Positions 9,518 through 19,352 of a stretch of 64,000 nucleotides of DNA are shown piece by piece (position 1 is the first letter of the stretch; every line of letters starts with the position of its first letter). The notes below the pieces were generated by a model. The model saw only the letters and a program-made list of their open reading frames with translations, was not told the DNA's origin and did not search any database. The stretch comes from Hyphomicrobium methylovorum (GTDB lineage Bacteria > Pseudomonadota > Alphaproteobacteria > Rhizobiales > Hyphomicrobiaceae). A program made the position numbers and the translations under genes. The DNA is taken from contig NZ_QHJE01000001.1 in the NCBI RefSeq assembly GCF_013626205.1, positions 2,150,501 through 2,214,500 on the forward strand. The letters run 5' to 3'.

Positions 9518-11403
9518 CAGGGCTTTGCCGTCTGTTCTTTGGGCTGAGTTTCAGGCGATCCGGATTTCAGAGCTTCGGCTTTCTTCGCGTCGAACCACCA
9601 GGTGTCGAGAATGCCGGCATCATACTTGGGCTGCACGGCCGGAAACGAGTATTTGTTCCAGTAGGCCACCGAATACGATCCTTTGTACCAGTGCGGAACC
9701 CAATAATGTCCGGCACGCAGAACGCGGTCGATCGCGTGCGTGGCGGTGACGAGTTCAGCCCGAGATTTCGCGGCGACGACTTTGTCGATCAATGCGTCGA
9801 TGACTGGATCGGAAATTCCGGCGAGGTTGAAGGAGCCGTCGGTCTTCGCCGCTTCCGAACTCCAATAGGAGCGCATTTCGATGCCGGGTGTGAGGCGAAG
9901 CGAATAGCGCTGCGTCGTGGCGTCGAAGTCAAACGATTTCACCCGGCGTTCGTATTGGCTTGGATCGACGACGCGGAACGAGGCGTTCACGCCGATGCGG
10001 CGCAAATTTTCGACGTAGGGAACGGTGATGCGTTCGAACATCTCTTCGAATTCGATGAACTCGACGTTGAGCGTTTCGCCTTTGTCGTTGCGCAGCATGT
10101 TGCCTGCGCCGGGCTTCCATCCGGCCGAGATCAGAAGGTCGCGCGCGGCCTTCAGATTCGCGCGATTGTTGCCGCTGCCGTCCGTCACGGGTGACGTGTA
10201 AGGCTGGCCGAAGACTTCCGGCGAGAGTTTGTCTTTGAACGGCTCAACCAGCGCGAGTTCTTCCGGCGTCGGCGGCGCGGTTGCCATCATGTCCGAGTTC
10301 TGGAAGTAGCTGGCGGTGCGTTTGTAGAGCCCGTAAAACAGCTTCTTGTTCGACCATTCGAAATCAAAGACGAGATCGAAAGCGGCGCGAACGCGCGGGT
10401 CTTTGAATTGGTCGCGCCGGGTGTTGAGGAAGTATCCTTGCGCGCCGGAAGGGCGCTGGTCCGGCAGGATGGCTTTGATCAGGCGGCCTTCCTTCACGGC
10501 TGGAATGTTGTAGCCCGTCGCCCAGGAGACGCTGCCGAATTCCTCGCGCAGGTCGAGCTGGCCGGATTTGATCGCTTCGAGCGCGATGTTGCGATCGCGG
10601 TAATAGTCATACCGGATTTGATCGAAGTTGAAGCGGCCGCGATTGACCGGGAGATCCTTCGCCCAGTAATCGGCGCGGCGCTCGTACTGGATGTACGTGC
10701 CCGGCTTGAAATCCTTGATGATGTAGGGGCCGGAGCCGAGCGGCGGTTTCAGCGACGTCTCGTCGAACGGCTGGCTCGAATAGAACGCCTTCGAAAACAC
10801 GGGCAGTTGCGCGACGGTCGTTGGGAGGTCGCGGATCAGTTCGCCGGTGAAGGTATACTTCACCGTTTCGGGATCGAGCGCTTCGGCAGAGGTGACATCG
10901 CGCAACGTGATCGAGACAGCCGGATGGCCTTTTTCCTTCAGAACGTTGAAGGAATAGACGACATCATCTGCGGTGACCGGAGTGCCGTCCGAGAACTTTG
11001 CTTCAGGGCGAAGTTTGAATGTGACGGACATGCCGTCAGGCGCGACGTCGGCGGATTTTGCGATCAGACCGTAGACGGCATCCGGCTCATCCATCGCGCG
11101 GACCATCAGGGAGTCGAACAGGGATTCAAGGCCCTGCGCGGCATCGCCTTTGAGAATGTACTGGTTGAGGGTGTCGAACGTATTCGCGCCGCCTGTTCCC
11201 ATCGTGTTGAGGCGGCCGCCTTTCGGCGCATCGGGATTGACGTAGTCGAAATGCTTGAAGTCCGCCGGGTATTTCAACTCTCCGAAGACGGAAAGGCCAT
11301 GGCGCGGCTCAGCCGAAGCAGCTGGAGCGAATGCGAGTGAGACCGCGAGCGCAAGCAGCGCGGAGCAGCCGATGCGAATGCTTGCGAGATTTCGCGCTTT
11401 CAT
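9517..11403 (-). CDS. yejA: Family 5 extracellular solute-binding protein (YejA type)
   Basis: About 628 residues from the ATG at 11403, chosen because it starts a clear Sec signal peptide (MKARN..., cleavage near AASA-EP); a start further upstream would run into the neighbouring gene. Family 5 binding-protein motifs include [25 protein letters not shown] and [22 protein letters not shown]. It captures peptides in the periplasm for YejBEF. It follows a second binding protein by 10 bases. Confidence 0.92.
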   Translation of the reverse strand: MKARNLASIRIGCSALLALAVSLAFAPAASAEPRHGLSVFGELKYPADFKHFDYVNPDAPKGGRLNTMGTGGANTFDTLNQYILKGDAAQGLESLFDSLMVRAMDEPDAVYGLIAKSADVAPDGMSVTFKLRPEAKFSDGTPVTADDVVYSFNVLKEKGHPAVSITLRDVTSAEALDPETVKYTFTGELIRDLPTTVAQLPVFSKAFYSSQPFDETSLKPPLGSGPYIIKDFKPGTYIQYERRADYWAKDLPVNRGRFNFDQIRYDYYRDRNIALEAIKSGQLDLREEFGSVSWATGYNIPAVKEGRLIKAILPDQRPSGAQGYFLNTRRDQFKDPRVRAAFDLVFDFEWSNKKLFYGLYKRTASYFQNSDMMATAPPTPEELALVEPFKDKLSPEVFGQPYTSPVTDGSGNNRANLKAARDLLISAGWKPGAGNMLRNDKGETLNVEFIEFEEMFERITVPYVENLRRIGVNASFRVVDPSQYERRVKSFDFDATTQRYSLRLTPGIEMRSYWSSEAAKTDGSFNLAGISDPVIDALIDKVVAAKSRAELVTATHAIDRVLRAGHYWVPHWYKGSYSVAYWNKYSFPAVQPKYDAGILDTWWFDAKKAEALKSGSPETQPKEQTAKP

Positions 11404-11413
11404 GTGCACGGGA

Positions 11414-13360
11414 CTACTTCGCTCTTGCAGCTTCGATGGTTTTTGCCTTGTCGGCATCGTACCACCAGGTCTGTAGGGGCCCGGCCGTTTGCGACGGTTG
11501 CTTGTCGGGCCGTCCGAAAATATCCCAATAAGCGAGACGCTCAAATGGATAGTGCCACTGGGGTACGACGTAGTAATTCCAGAGGAGAACACGATCCAGC
11601 GCGTGCGTTGCGGCGACCAATTCCGCGCGGTCTGTTGCGAAGACGACCTTGTCGATCAGCTTGTCGATCGCGGGGTTCTTGATGCCGGCCGTATTGCGGC
11701 TCGCATCTTTGTCGGCCGCAGCCGAGCCCCAGAAATCGCGCTGCTCATTTCCGGGAGAATCGGACTGGGCGAAGTTGTCGATGATGATATCGAAATCGCG
11801 TTTGTCTTCGCGCTGCTTGTACTGGGAGCTGTCGACAACGCGAACGCTGGCTTTAATGCCGAGGGCTTCAAGCCCTTTGATGTAAGGCATGACGATGCGT
11901 TCGAACGTGTCGCCGTCCAGCAAGAATTCAACGGTCATGCGTTCGCCGTCGGCGTTGCGGAGCGCGCGTGCGGTGGATGCGGAGCCAAGGCCGATCGTTT
12001 GCTTGAACCTGCAGAACCAGCCGCAGTTTGGATCGTTGACCGGTTCGCTTGAAATTTTCCAACCGGCTTCCTCGAAGAGCTTCAACGCTTGCTGCTGGTG
12101 CTTGCGGTAGTCGCCTTCAGCAGCATTCACCGGGTTGGCCCAGGGTGTCGTGAAGACTTCCGGCGGAATTTCGGATTTGACCTCGTTCAGGATTTCCAGC
12201 TCGCGTCCTTGCGGCAAGCCACCTTCCTGCAGTTCGGAATTTTCGAAGAAGCTGCCGACGCGCTTGTAGAGTCCGTAAAACAGTTTGCTGTTCGTCTCTT
12301 CGAAGTTGAATAGCAAATTGAACGCCTGGCGGACGCGCGGATCCTGGAACTGCTTGCGCCGCAGATTGAAGACGAATGCTTGCATCGGCGCGACGCGTTT
12401 GATGGGGAACGCTTCCTTCTTGACGTACCCCTTCTTCAAGGCGTCGAAATTGTACTGCGTTGCCCAGGCCGCGGCCTGGTTTTCCGGCCAGATGTCGATC
12501 GAGCCGGTTTTGAAATCTTCGAATGCGGGCGTGCGGTCGCGATAGTACGTGTATTCGATCGTATCGAAGTTCATCTGGCCGCGCATGACCGGCAGATCTT
12601 TGGCCCAGTAATTGGGATCGCGCTCGTAGACGATCTTGCGGCTCGTATCGACGGACTTGATCTTGTACGCACCGGAGCCAAGCGGCGGCTCAACCGTTGT
12701 GGTGGAGAGATCGCGCTGCCTGCCGGACGCGTCTTTCCCTTCCCAGTAGTGCTTTGGCAGAATGTTGAGCTGACTGACGATCAACGGGAGTTCACGATTG
12801 CCCTTGGAATCGAATGTGAACTTTACTTCGTGGTCGCCGGTCTTTTCGGCTTTGACGACGTTCTTGTAGTAGAAGCCGTAAAACGGATTGATTTTCTTCG
12901 CTTCGTCGAAGGAGAAGATCACGTCTTCCGGAGTTACCGGCTGGCCGTCCTGAAATTTCGCTTCGGGGCGCAGCTTGAACGTGACCGAAGAAAAATCATC
13001 CGGATAGGATGCGCATTCGGCAATCAGTCCGTATTGCGTCGACGGTTCATCCAAGCTCGACGTGAACAGTTCTTCGAAGATGAGTCCCAGTCCGAGCGCC
13101 TTCACGCCTTTGTCGGAAACGGGATTCAGCGTGTCGAATGTGCCGTTCGCCCATTGGCGTAATCTTCCGCCTTTCGGAGCATCAGGATTGACCCAATCAA
13201 AGTTTTTGAAATCGGCGCCGAACTTCGGCTCGCCAATGAGAGAGATCGAGTGGCGGCATTTCTCTCCGTCCGTACTGGTCGTATCGGCGAAAGCGAAGCT
13301 TGGGCAGATCGAAATCAGCGCCGTCGCGAGAACGGTTAACTGCGAGAGGCGCATGCGCAT
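11414..13360 (-). CDS. Second family 5 extracellular solute-binding protein (YejA paralog)
   Basis: 648 residues with a Sec signal peptide (MRMRLSQL, hydrophobic core, cleavage after AFA). It shares with the downstream protein the blocks [49 protein letters not shown] and NLLFNFEETN, so the two arose by duplication. It is the first gene of the five-gene yej operon, and no promoter or terminator is visible between the two binding-protein genes. A divergent insert with Cys pair (PNCGWFC) is absent from the other copy. Different ligand specificity is likely but not demonstrable from sequence. Confidence 0.9.
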   Translation of the reverse strand: MRMRLSQLTVLATALISICPSFAFADTTSTDGEKCRHSISLIGEPKFGADFKNFDWVNPDAPKGGRLRQWANGTFDTLNPVSDKGVKALGLGLIFEELFTSSLDEPSTQYGLIAECASYPDDFSSVTFKLRPEAKFQDGQPVTPEDVIFSFDEAKKINPFYGFYYKNVVKAEKTGDHEVKFTFDSKGNRELPLIVSQLNILPKHYWEGKDASGRQRDLSTTTVEPPLGSGAYKIKSVDTSRKIVYERDPNYWAKDLPVMRGQMNFDTIEYTYYRDRTPAFEDFKTGSIDIWPENQAAAWATQYNFDALKKGYVKKEAFPIKRVAPMQAFVFNLRRKQFQDPRVRQAFNLLFNFEETNSKLFYGLYKRVGSFFENSELQEGGLPQGRELEILNEVKSEIPPEVFTTPWANPVNAAEGDYRKHQQQALKLFEEAGWKISSEPVNDPNCGWFCRFKQTIGLGSASTARALRNADGERMTVEFLLDGDTFERIVMPYIKGLEALGIKASVRVVDSSQYKQREDKRDFDIIIDNFAQSDSPGNEQRDFWGSAAADKDASRNTAGIKNPAIDKLIDKVVFATDRAELVAATHALDRVLLWNYYVVPQWHYPFERLAYWDIFGRPDKQPSQTAGPLQTWWYDADKAKTIEAARAK

Positions 13361-13439
13361 GTTCGATCCCTATGCTGTTATCCCAGCGACAAGCTTAGCA
13401 CGGCGCCGCGGTGGGAGGACAACTCCATCTCAATAGAAA

Positions 13440-13467
13440 ACGACCCCGCCGAAGGTCGGCAGGGTCG
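13440..13467 (-). terminator. Terminator after the cytochrome c gene
   Basis: On the minus strand an imperfect inverted repeat (CGACCCTGCCGACC / GGCGGGGTCG) is followed by TTTTCTATT. It lies about 35 bases past the cytochrome c stop and upstream of the yej operon. Confidence 0.7.
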
Positions 13468-13501
13468 CAAAAATAGGGGCGTATAGCGAGTTAACTTGCT
13501 G

Positions 13502-14062
13502 TCATTTCGGCAGCGGAACGGGCGTATCTGCAAGCGTTGCAAGATAGGCGATCACGTCTGCCTCATCGTTGGGCGTCGGCAGGCCGCTGAAGACCATTTT
13601 TGTGCCTGGAATGTATGTCTTCGGCTTGTGGAGGAAGTGAGCCAGCTCTTCGAATGACCAATCGCCACCCTTGGCTTTCATAGCTGCCGAATAATTAAAT
13701 CCTGGAAAGGACGCCTTCGGACGATTCACGACGTCCCAGAGGTTTGGTCCGACTGTCGGTGCCTTGCCTTTTTCCGATACGTGGCAGCCCTGACATTTCT
13801 TGAAGATGGCTTTGCCGTTGTCGGCGTTTGCTTTCGGCAGCAGCGCGAGAACCTCCGGCGTTTCGTCTTTGTCTACCGGTGCAGCCTCAGCCGCGCCTTC
13901 GGCGGGTGCTGCGCCTTCAGCAGGTGCGGGAGCGGGCAGCTCAAAACCCGGCTTCTCGTGCGAATGGCCGACGTTCATCTCGATGATGGTTTTGGTGCCG
14001 AAGATCAGCAGCAGTGCGCAGAGCACCGAGCCAGCGATTTTCGTGAACTCGAATTGGTCCAT
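13502..14062 (-). CDS. Membrane-anchored class I cytochrome c (CycM/cyt c552-like)
   Basis: 186 residues. An uncleaved N-terminal membrane anchor (residues about 10-28) is followed by an Ala/Pro/Glu-rich flexible linker (EGAAPAEGAAEAAP) and a class I cytochrome domain with the haem motif CQGCH near residue 92 and the axial Met in PGTKMVF. This layout is that of CycM/cytochrome cy, which carries electrons from the bc1 complex to terminal oxidases. It is divergent from kdsB, an arrangement (cytochrome c, kdsB, pheA) shared by many Hyphomicrobiales. Confidence 0.92.
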   Translation of the reverse strand: MDQFEFTKIAGSVLCALLLIFGTKTIIEMNVGHSHEKPGFELPAPAPAEGAAPAEGAAEAAPVDKDETPEVLALLPKANADNGKAIFKKCQGCHVSEKGKAPTVGPNLWDVVNRPKASFPGFNYSAAMKAKGGDWSFEELAHFLHKPKTYIPGTKMVFSGLPTPNDEADVIAYLATLADTPVPLPK

Positions 14063-14249
14063 GTGTGCGCTCCGCGTGTCGGCCAGCTGAAGAGTTGGGC
14101 GTACAGGCCGCTCAAATCACTCGTGACGGGATTATTGGGAGGTATATAAGCTCACATCCGGCATGCAAGCGCGCAAACACCCTGATGCCGCGCAAACTCG
14201 CGAGACAGTTTGTCACCGATCCTCCTCATAATCCCGATAAAATGGTCTT

Positions 14250-14996
14250 ATGTCCCACGAAACTTTGGCAGAAGCTTTGATTGTCATACCGGCGCGAATG
14301 AGCGCCAGCCGTTTGCCTGGAAAGCCGCTCGCGGAGATCCATGGGGAGCCGATGATCGTGCACGTCTGGCGTCGCGCGGTTTCGGCGAATGCGGGGCGTG
14401 TGGTTGTCGCCACCGATAGCAATGCAATCGCCGAGGCCGTCAAAGCTGCCGGAGGCGAAGCGGTGCTCACGCGCGAGGATCATGCCTCGGGCTCAGACCG
14501 CGTGTATGAGGCGGTTTCTACGATCGACCCCGCGCGTAAGGTCGCGATTATCGTCAACCTGCAAGGTGATCTGCCGACGCTCGACGGTAAGCTAGTGCAG
14601 AGCTGCGTGGCTCCGCTGAAGGATGCGCGGGTCGACATCGCCACGCTTGCGGCTGTCATATCGAACGACGAAGAGCGGACGAACCCGAACGTCGTGAAGG
14701 TGGTTGGCACGCCGGTTTCGCCGGGCCGGCTGAGGGCGCTCTATTTCACGCGTGCCACGGCGCCCCACGGTGACGGCCCCCTCTATCATCACATCGGCAT
14801 CTATGCTTACCGCCGGGAGAGCCTGGAACGGTTTGTGGGCCTGCCGCCCTCAGCCCTTGAAACGCGGGAAAAGCTCGAGCAATTGCGCGCTTTGGAGGCG
14901 GAGATGCGGATCGACGTCGCGATCGTTGACACCGTTCCCCTCGGTGTCGATACTCCGGCCGACCTCGCGCGAGCCCGCCAGCTTCTCGCGCCCTGA
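14250..14996 (+). CDS. kdsB: 3-deoxy-manno-octulosonate cytidylyltransferase
   Basis: 248 residues, the usual family length. It activates Kdo as CMP-Kdo for lipid A inner-core assembly in the cytoplasm. Visible motifs are the nucleotide-binding [15 protein letters not shown], the [11 protein letters not shown] segment and NLQGDLP, the family counterpart of NVQGDEP with Glu replaced by Leu. The [14 protein letters not shown] segment near the C-terminus is also family-typical. It is followed by pheA after 47 bases. Confidence 0.95.
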   Translation: MSHETLAEALIVIPARMSASRLPGKPLAEIHGEPMIVHVWRRAVSANAGRVVVATDSNAIAEAVKAAGGEAVLTREDHASGSDRVYEAVSTIDPARKVAIIVNLQGDLPTLDGKLVQSCVAPLKDARVDIATLAAVISNDEERTNPNVVKVVGTPVSPGRLRALYFTRATAPHGDGPLYHHIGIYAYRRESLERFVGLPPSALETREKLEQLRALEAEMRIDVAIVDTVPLGVDTPADLARARQLLAP

Positions 14997-15043
14997 CTCC
15001 GCGTAGTTTCAGCAACACAATCGACCCGAGACGCCGCATCCTC

Positions 15044-15949
15044 ATGCCTGACACCCTGTCCGCCTCTCCGCCGAAGATTTCCTATCAGGGAGAGCCCGGC
15101 GCGAATTCTCATCTCGCGGCGCGCGAAGCCCATCCCGAACTCGAAGCCATCGCCTATCCGACATTCGAGGATGCGATCTTGGCGGTGAAGTCTGGAGAGG
15201 CGCGGTATGGGATGATCCCGATCGAGAACTCGGTCGCGGGGCGGGTGGCGGACATTCATCACCTGTTGCCGAATGCCGGTCTCTACATCGTAGGGGAGCA
15301 CTTTCTGCGCGTGCGCCATCAACTGATGGCGAAGGAGGGCGCGAGCCTTTCCGCGATCAAGCGCGCGATGAGCCATACGCAAGCGCTCGGCCAGTGCCGC
15401 TCGACGCTGCGCAAGCTCGGTATTACGCCGGTGCCGGAGGCTGATACCGCAGGCTCCGCGCGGCTTGTTGCTGAAGGTGACGATCTCACCACGGCGGCCA
15501 TCGCATCGCGCCTCGCAGCAGAAATCTATGGTCTGAAAATTCTCAAGAGCGACATGGAAGACGAAACGCATAACACCACGCGTTTCGTCATTCTTGCGAA
15601 AGATCCGGACGACGCCGAGCCCGGCGACGGTCCGGTGATGACGACGTTTGTGTTCCGCGTTCGCAACGTTCCGGCGGCGCTTTACAAGGCCCTTGGTGGC
15701 TTTGCGACCAACGGCGTCAACATGACGAAGCTCGAAAGCTATCAGCAGGAGGGCACGTTCAATGCGACGATGTTCTTTGCCGATATCGAAGGACATCCGG
15801 TTGATCGTTCCGTGCAGCTTGCGCTGGAGGAGTTATCGTTCTTCTCCACGGAAGTGACGATCCTCGGCACGTACGAAGCGAGCCCGTTCCGGCGCGAGGC
15901 GGCGGAACTGGCAGCGAGCGGGCAAATTCCGTTGCCGCGGTCGGTCTAG
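15044..15949 (+). CDS. pheA: Prephenate dehydratase
   Basis: 301 residues. It converts prephenate to phenylpyruvate in phenylalanine synthesis. The N-terminal catalytic domain begins ISYQGEPGANSHLAA and contains the NSVAGRV loop and the active-site region TTRFVIL. The C-terminal ACT domain (VFRVRNVPAALYKALGGFA ... NMTKLESYQ) is the site of allosteric phenylalanine feedback, with the ESRP-like motif reading LESY. No chorismate mutase domain is fused. Two bases separate it from the SDR gene, so they are probably cotranscribed. Confidence 0.95.
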   Translation: MPDTLSASPPKISYQGEPGANSHLAAREAHPELEAIAYPTFEDAILAVKSGEARYGMIPIENSVAGRVADIHHLLPNAGLYIVGEHFLRVRHQLMAKEGASLSAIKRAMSHTQALGQCRSTLRKLGITPVPEADTAGSARLVAEGDDLTTAAIASRLAAEIYGLKILKSDMEDETHNTTRFVILAKDPDDAEPGDGPVMTTFVFRVRNVPAALYKALGGFATNGVNMTKLESYQQEGTFNATMFFADIEGHPVDRSVQLALEELSFFSTEVTILGTYEASPFRREAAELAASGQIPLPRSV

Positions 15950-15951
15950 TC

Positions 15952-16704
15952 ATGCGGCTTCAGGGTAAGGTTGCGATCGTCACTGGCGCTGCGTCCGGGT
16001 TTGGGCTCGGCATTGCCGAGTTGTTTCTCGCAGAGGGCGCGAACGTCGTTTTTGCCGACGTAAATGGGCCAGCCGCCGAAGCGCAAGCGGCGCGGGCGGA
16101 TGCCGGGCGGGCTATCGCAACGGCAACCGACGTGACGAAGCGCGATGACGTCGAGCGTATGATCGCATCGGCTACGGACGCGTTCGGCGGTGTCGACATT
16201 CTCGTCAACAATGCGGGCGTGACGCATAAGAACCAATCGCTGATGACGGTCACGGAAGATGAGTTCGACCGGATCTACGCTGTCAACGTGAAATCGATCT
16301 ATCTGACGACGCTTGCCGTCGTGCCGATGATGGAAAAGCGCGGCGGCGGGTCGATTATCGTGACGGCTTCGACGGCGGGCATCCGTCCGCGTCCGGGGCT
16401 GACCTGGTATAACGGGTCCAAGGGAGCGGCGATCACGCTGACCAAGTCGATGGCGGCGGAGCTGGCGCCGAAGAATATCCGCGTCAACGCGATCAATCCG
16501 GTGATCGGCGAGACCGGGATGCTGGAGCAGTTCATGGGGCTATCCGATACGCCAGAGAACCGCGCCAAGTTCGTTGCCGGGATACCCCTCGGGCGCATGT
16601 CGAAGCCCGTCGATATCGCCAATGCCGCGCTGTTCTTCGCCGATCCGGCGAGCGCTTTCATCACGGGCGTGGCAATGGAAGTTGACGGCGGGCGCTGCAT
16701 TTAG
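15952..16704 (+). CDS. SDR family oxidoreductase
   Basis: 250 residues, a classical short-chain dehydrogenase. The Rossmann motif is TGAASGFGLG, the structural motif NNAG is present, and the catalytic residues are Ser in TASTAG and Tyr/Lys in YNGSK. The C-terminus ends with the common ITGVAMEVDGG motif. Family resemblance is to FabG/glucose-1-dehydrogenase-like enzymes; the substrate is unknown. Its position right behind pheA does not define a pathway. Confidence 0.9.
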   Translation: MRLQGKVAIVTGAASGFGLGIAELFLAEGANVVFADVNGPAAEAQAARADAGRAIATATDVTKRDDVERMIASATDAFGGVDILVNNAGVTHKNQSLMTVTEDEFDRIYAVNVKSIYLTTLAVVPMMEKRGGGSIIVTASTAGIRPRPGLTWYNGSKGAAITLTKSMAAELAPKNIRVNAINPVIGETGMLEQFMGLSDTPENRAKFVAGIPLGRMSKPVDIANAALFFADPASAFITGVAMEVDGGRCI

Positions 16705-16811
16705 CCCGCTTCGAATACGGCGACGTATTGTCCTAACGTGGAGCCCATTCGTCCGCCTTCCCGGCCAGAGTTCGGGTTGTACTTTTCAGCGCGCCAGCCC
16801 ATTATAAGGCC

Positions 16812-16907
16812 GGGAGGTTGGCGGCGGACGCATTCGTCGCCAACCGGGTCAGGTCCGGAAGGAAGCAGCCCTAACGATCAGAATCGGGTCGTTCGCCAGC
16901 CTCCTTT
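16812..16907 (+). ncRNA. ffs: Signal recognition particle RNA, small bacterial (4.5S) type
   Basis: The conserved apical motif GGTCAGGTCCGGAAGGAAGC and AGCCCTAACG is present at about 16847-16875, framed by the pairing arms GGGAGGTTGGCG and CGCCAGCCTCC. The predicted hairpin is about 96 nt. It binds Ffh for cotranslational targeting. A TATAAG element lies at 16803-16808 just upstream. Its place directly before dnaX is a conserved alphaproteobacterial synteny. Confidence 0.92.
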
Positions 16908-17002
16908 ATTCGCTCACGGGCCAACGGCCCTCTGCGGGGGCGCGGCTTGCCGCGGGTCGCCTTGCTCCATCGCCCTCCGGGCGTCAATTTTGCTCAGGGC
17001 AT

Positions 17003-18853
17003 ATGGCGAAGAAAACAACACCAACTGATACCGGCCGCTCTGAGAGTTCTGAGCCCGCGAAGCCGTATGTCGTGCTGGCGCGCAAGTATCGGCCGCAGAC
17101 GTTCGACGATCTGATCGGCCAATCGGCAATGGTGACGACTCTGCGGAATGCGTTTGCCTCCGGCCGGATCGCGCAGGGGTATATGCTGACCGGCGTGCGC
17201 GGCATCGGCAAGACGACGACGGCGCGAATTCTTGCGCGTGCGCTCAACTATGAAGCGCCGGGCTATGACAAGCCGACAATTGATATGCCGCCTGGTCCCG
17301 AAGGGTTCGGCGCGCATTGCAAAGAGATCATGGAAGGCCGGCATCCGGACGTTCTGGAGATCGACGCGGCCTCGCATACCGGCGTCGATAACATTCGCGA
17401 GCTGACCGAAAGTGCGCAGTACACGCCGATGGTCGCGCGCACCAAAGTCTACATCATCGACGAAGTTCACATGCTGTCGAAAGGCGCGTTCAACGCGCTG
17501 CTGAAGACGCTGGAAGAGCCGCCTGCCCACGTGCGATTCATTTTTGCGACGACGGAAATCCGCAAAGTTCCGGTGACCGTTCTGTCTCGTTGCCAGCGGT
17601 TCGATCTTAGACGCGTCGATCAGCCGGTGCTGGCTGAGCATTTTGCCAAGATCACCGCGAGCGAAGGCGGCACGGCAGATGCGGACGCTCTACAACTCAT
17701 CGCCCGCGCCGCGCAGGGATCGGTGCGTGACGGCCTTTCCATTCTCGATCAGGCGATCGCAATGGGTGAAGGCCACGTCGGCGCGTCGGCAGTTCGCGAC
17801 ATGCTGGGCCTTGCCGACCGGACGCGGATTTTTGAACTCGCAGAGGCTTTGTTCCGTGGTGACGCGGCGGCGGCGCTTGCGCTGTTCTCCGCTCTCCATC
17901 GAGACGGCGCCGGCGCAAATGAAGTCATCGGGGATCTTGCCGAGACGGTTCACGCGATTGCGCGCGTGAAGGCAGTTGGCGAAGAGCCTGCCAGCGAAGG
18001 CATGACGACGGAAGAAAAGCGGCGCTGTAGCGATCTCGCAAGTCGCCTATCGATGCCGTATCTGTCGCGCGCGTGGCAAATGCTCATCAAGGGACTGGAA
18101 GACGTCAACCGCGCGCCGAATCCCGACGTTGCGGTCGAGATGGTTTTAATCCGGATTGCGTACACGTCCGATTTGCCGACGCCGGACGAACTGGTTCGCG
18201 GTCTTGGCGGTGGCGCACAGCCTGCGCGCCGGCCTGCGTTGCAGCCGTCATCGGGTTCTGGCGAAGAGCGGCAAGCTCCGCCGGTTATCAACCAAGCGCG
18301 TACCGGTGCGCGGGCCGAGGCGGATGACAATTCGGACGCAGCGGACGATTTCGATTTCGATACTGGCGACGAAGGATATTTCGACGACGGGTCCAGCGAT
18401 AGCGATTTGCAGGAGGGCGGTGGTACGTCGCTCCCGGGAATCGCGAACCCGCGCAGCTTCGCGGAGGTTGTGGCGCTCGCCAAAGAAAAACGCGACGTGA
18501 AGCTGACGATCCAACTGGAAGATGACGTCAGCCTCGTGAAGTTCGACGCGGCGGCGGGTTCAATCGATCTGTTTCTACTTCCGGCTGCTCCGCCGGAACT
18601 CGCGAACGATCTGCGTGAGAAGCTCAATCTTTGGACCGGCCGGCGCTGGGTCGTCGTGCTGTCGAAAGAGCAGGGGCAGCCCGCGATCGGCGCCGTAAAG
18701 CGGGCGCGCGAGGCGGCGGAACATGAGGAACTAAAATCGCATCCGGCCGTTCGGGCCGTGCTCGAGGCTTTCCCCGATGCGAAGATGGAGATCAAATCGA
18801 TAGTCGGAAGCGAGATGTTTCGAGGCGATGACAAGGAAAGCGAAGCTGGCTGA
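17003..18853 (+). CDS. dnaX: DNA polymerase III subunit gamma/tau
   Basis: 616 residues. The clamp-loader ATPase carries Walker A (GVRGIGKTTTAR near residue 65), Walker B (VYIIDEVHML), the sensor-1 region FATTEIRKVP and the SRC motif (SRCQRF). The usual zinc-binding Cys cluster before EIDAASHTGVDN is reduced to one Cys (GAHCKEIMEGRHPD), as in other alphaproteobacteria. The region around residues 400-480 is acidic and disordered; the end forms the tau domain binding polymerase and helicase. It is followed at 44 bases by ybaB. Confidence 0.96.
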   Translation: MAKKTTPTDTGRSESSEPAKPYVVLARKYRPQTFDDLIGQSAMVTTLRNAFASGRIAQGYMLTGVRGIGKTTTARILARALNYEAPGYDKPTIDMPPGPEGFGAHCKEIMEGRHPDVLEIDAASHTGVDNIRELTESAQYTPMVARTKVYIIDEVHMLSKGAFNALLKTLEEPPAHVRFIFATTEIRKVPVTVLSRCQRFDLRRVDQPVLAEHFAKITASEGGTADADALQLIARAAQGSVRDGLSILDQAIAMGEGHVGASAVRDMLGLADRTRIFELAEALFRGDAAAALALFSALHRDGAGANEVIGDLAETVHAIARVKAVGEEPASEGMTTEEKRRCSDLASRLSMPYLSRAWQMLIKGLEDVNRAPNPDVAVEMVLIRIAYTSDLPTPDELVRGLGGGAQPARRPALQPSSGSGEERQAPPVINQARTGARAEADDNSDAADDFDFDTGDEGYFDDGSSDSDLQEGGGTSLPGIANPRSFAEVVALAKEKRDVKLTIQLEDDVSLVKFDAAAGSIDLFLLPAAPPELANDLREKLNLWTGRRWVVVLSKEQGQPAIGAVKRAREAAEHEELKSHPAVRAVLEAFPDAKMEIKSIVGSEMFRGDDKESEAG

Positions 18854-18896
18854 TGTCTGTCGCTGACATCGCCCCGTGCTTGGTACAGAGGACCAT

Positions 18897-19217
18897 ATGA
18901 AAGATCTGATGGGAATGATGAAGCAGGTTGGGCAGATGCAGGCCCGCCTGAAAGAAGTGCAGGAGGAACTCGAGCGCTCCGAGATTGAGGGGCAGTCGGG
19001 TGGCGGACTCGTGCATTTGACCGTTGACGGCAAAGGCGTGGTGCGGCGCGTGCGCATCGATCCAAGTCTGATGAAGCCGGACGAAGTCGAGATTCTCGAA
19101 GACCTGATCGTTGCGGCGGCGGCGGACGCGCGGCAAAAATCCGATAGTGAGATGCAAGCCAAGATGGCCGAGATCACTGGCGGCTTACCCTTGCCTCCCG
19201 GCATGAAACTGTTTTAG
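18897..19217 (+). CDS. ybaB: YbaB/EbfC family nucleoid-associated protein
   Basis: 106 residues from the ATG at 18897, which has an AGAGGA ribosome site; a GTG seven codons upstream is less likely. The sequence MKDLMGMMKQVGQMQARLKE and the segment VHLTVDGKGVVRRVRIDPSLM are typical of the family, which forms a tweezer-like DNA-binding dimer. The dnaX-ybaB-recR order is one of the most conserved in bacteria and ties the protein to DNA maintenance. Confidence 0.94.
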   Translation: MKDLMGMMKQVGQMQARLKEVQEELERSEIEGQSGGGLVHLTVDGKGVVRRVRIDPSLMKPDEVEILEDLIVAAAADARQKSDSEMQAKMAEITGGLPLPPGMKLF

Positions 19218-19352
19218 GCGAGGACGTTCGTCCGCCGGTTGGCTGACGCGTTCGCCCCGAGTTCTGTCCTGCACTGCATTATCGTGGGGTTTGCCGTACG
19301 TGCGTGGCGGATCGAATCTCGTCACGAACGCCGTTCCTTCGAAAGCTGAGAG

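Noticed and set aside
11404-11592. Upstream extension of yejA by 63 codons
   Set aside because: It overlaps the preceding binding-protein gene and would hide the clear signal peptide starting at 11403.
16908-17002. Terminator directly after the SRP RNA
   Set aside because: GGGCCAACGGCCC at about 16918 forms a hairpin but has no T-run; the RNA may be processed from or read into the dnaX transcript.
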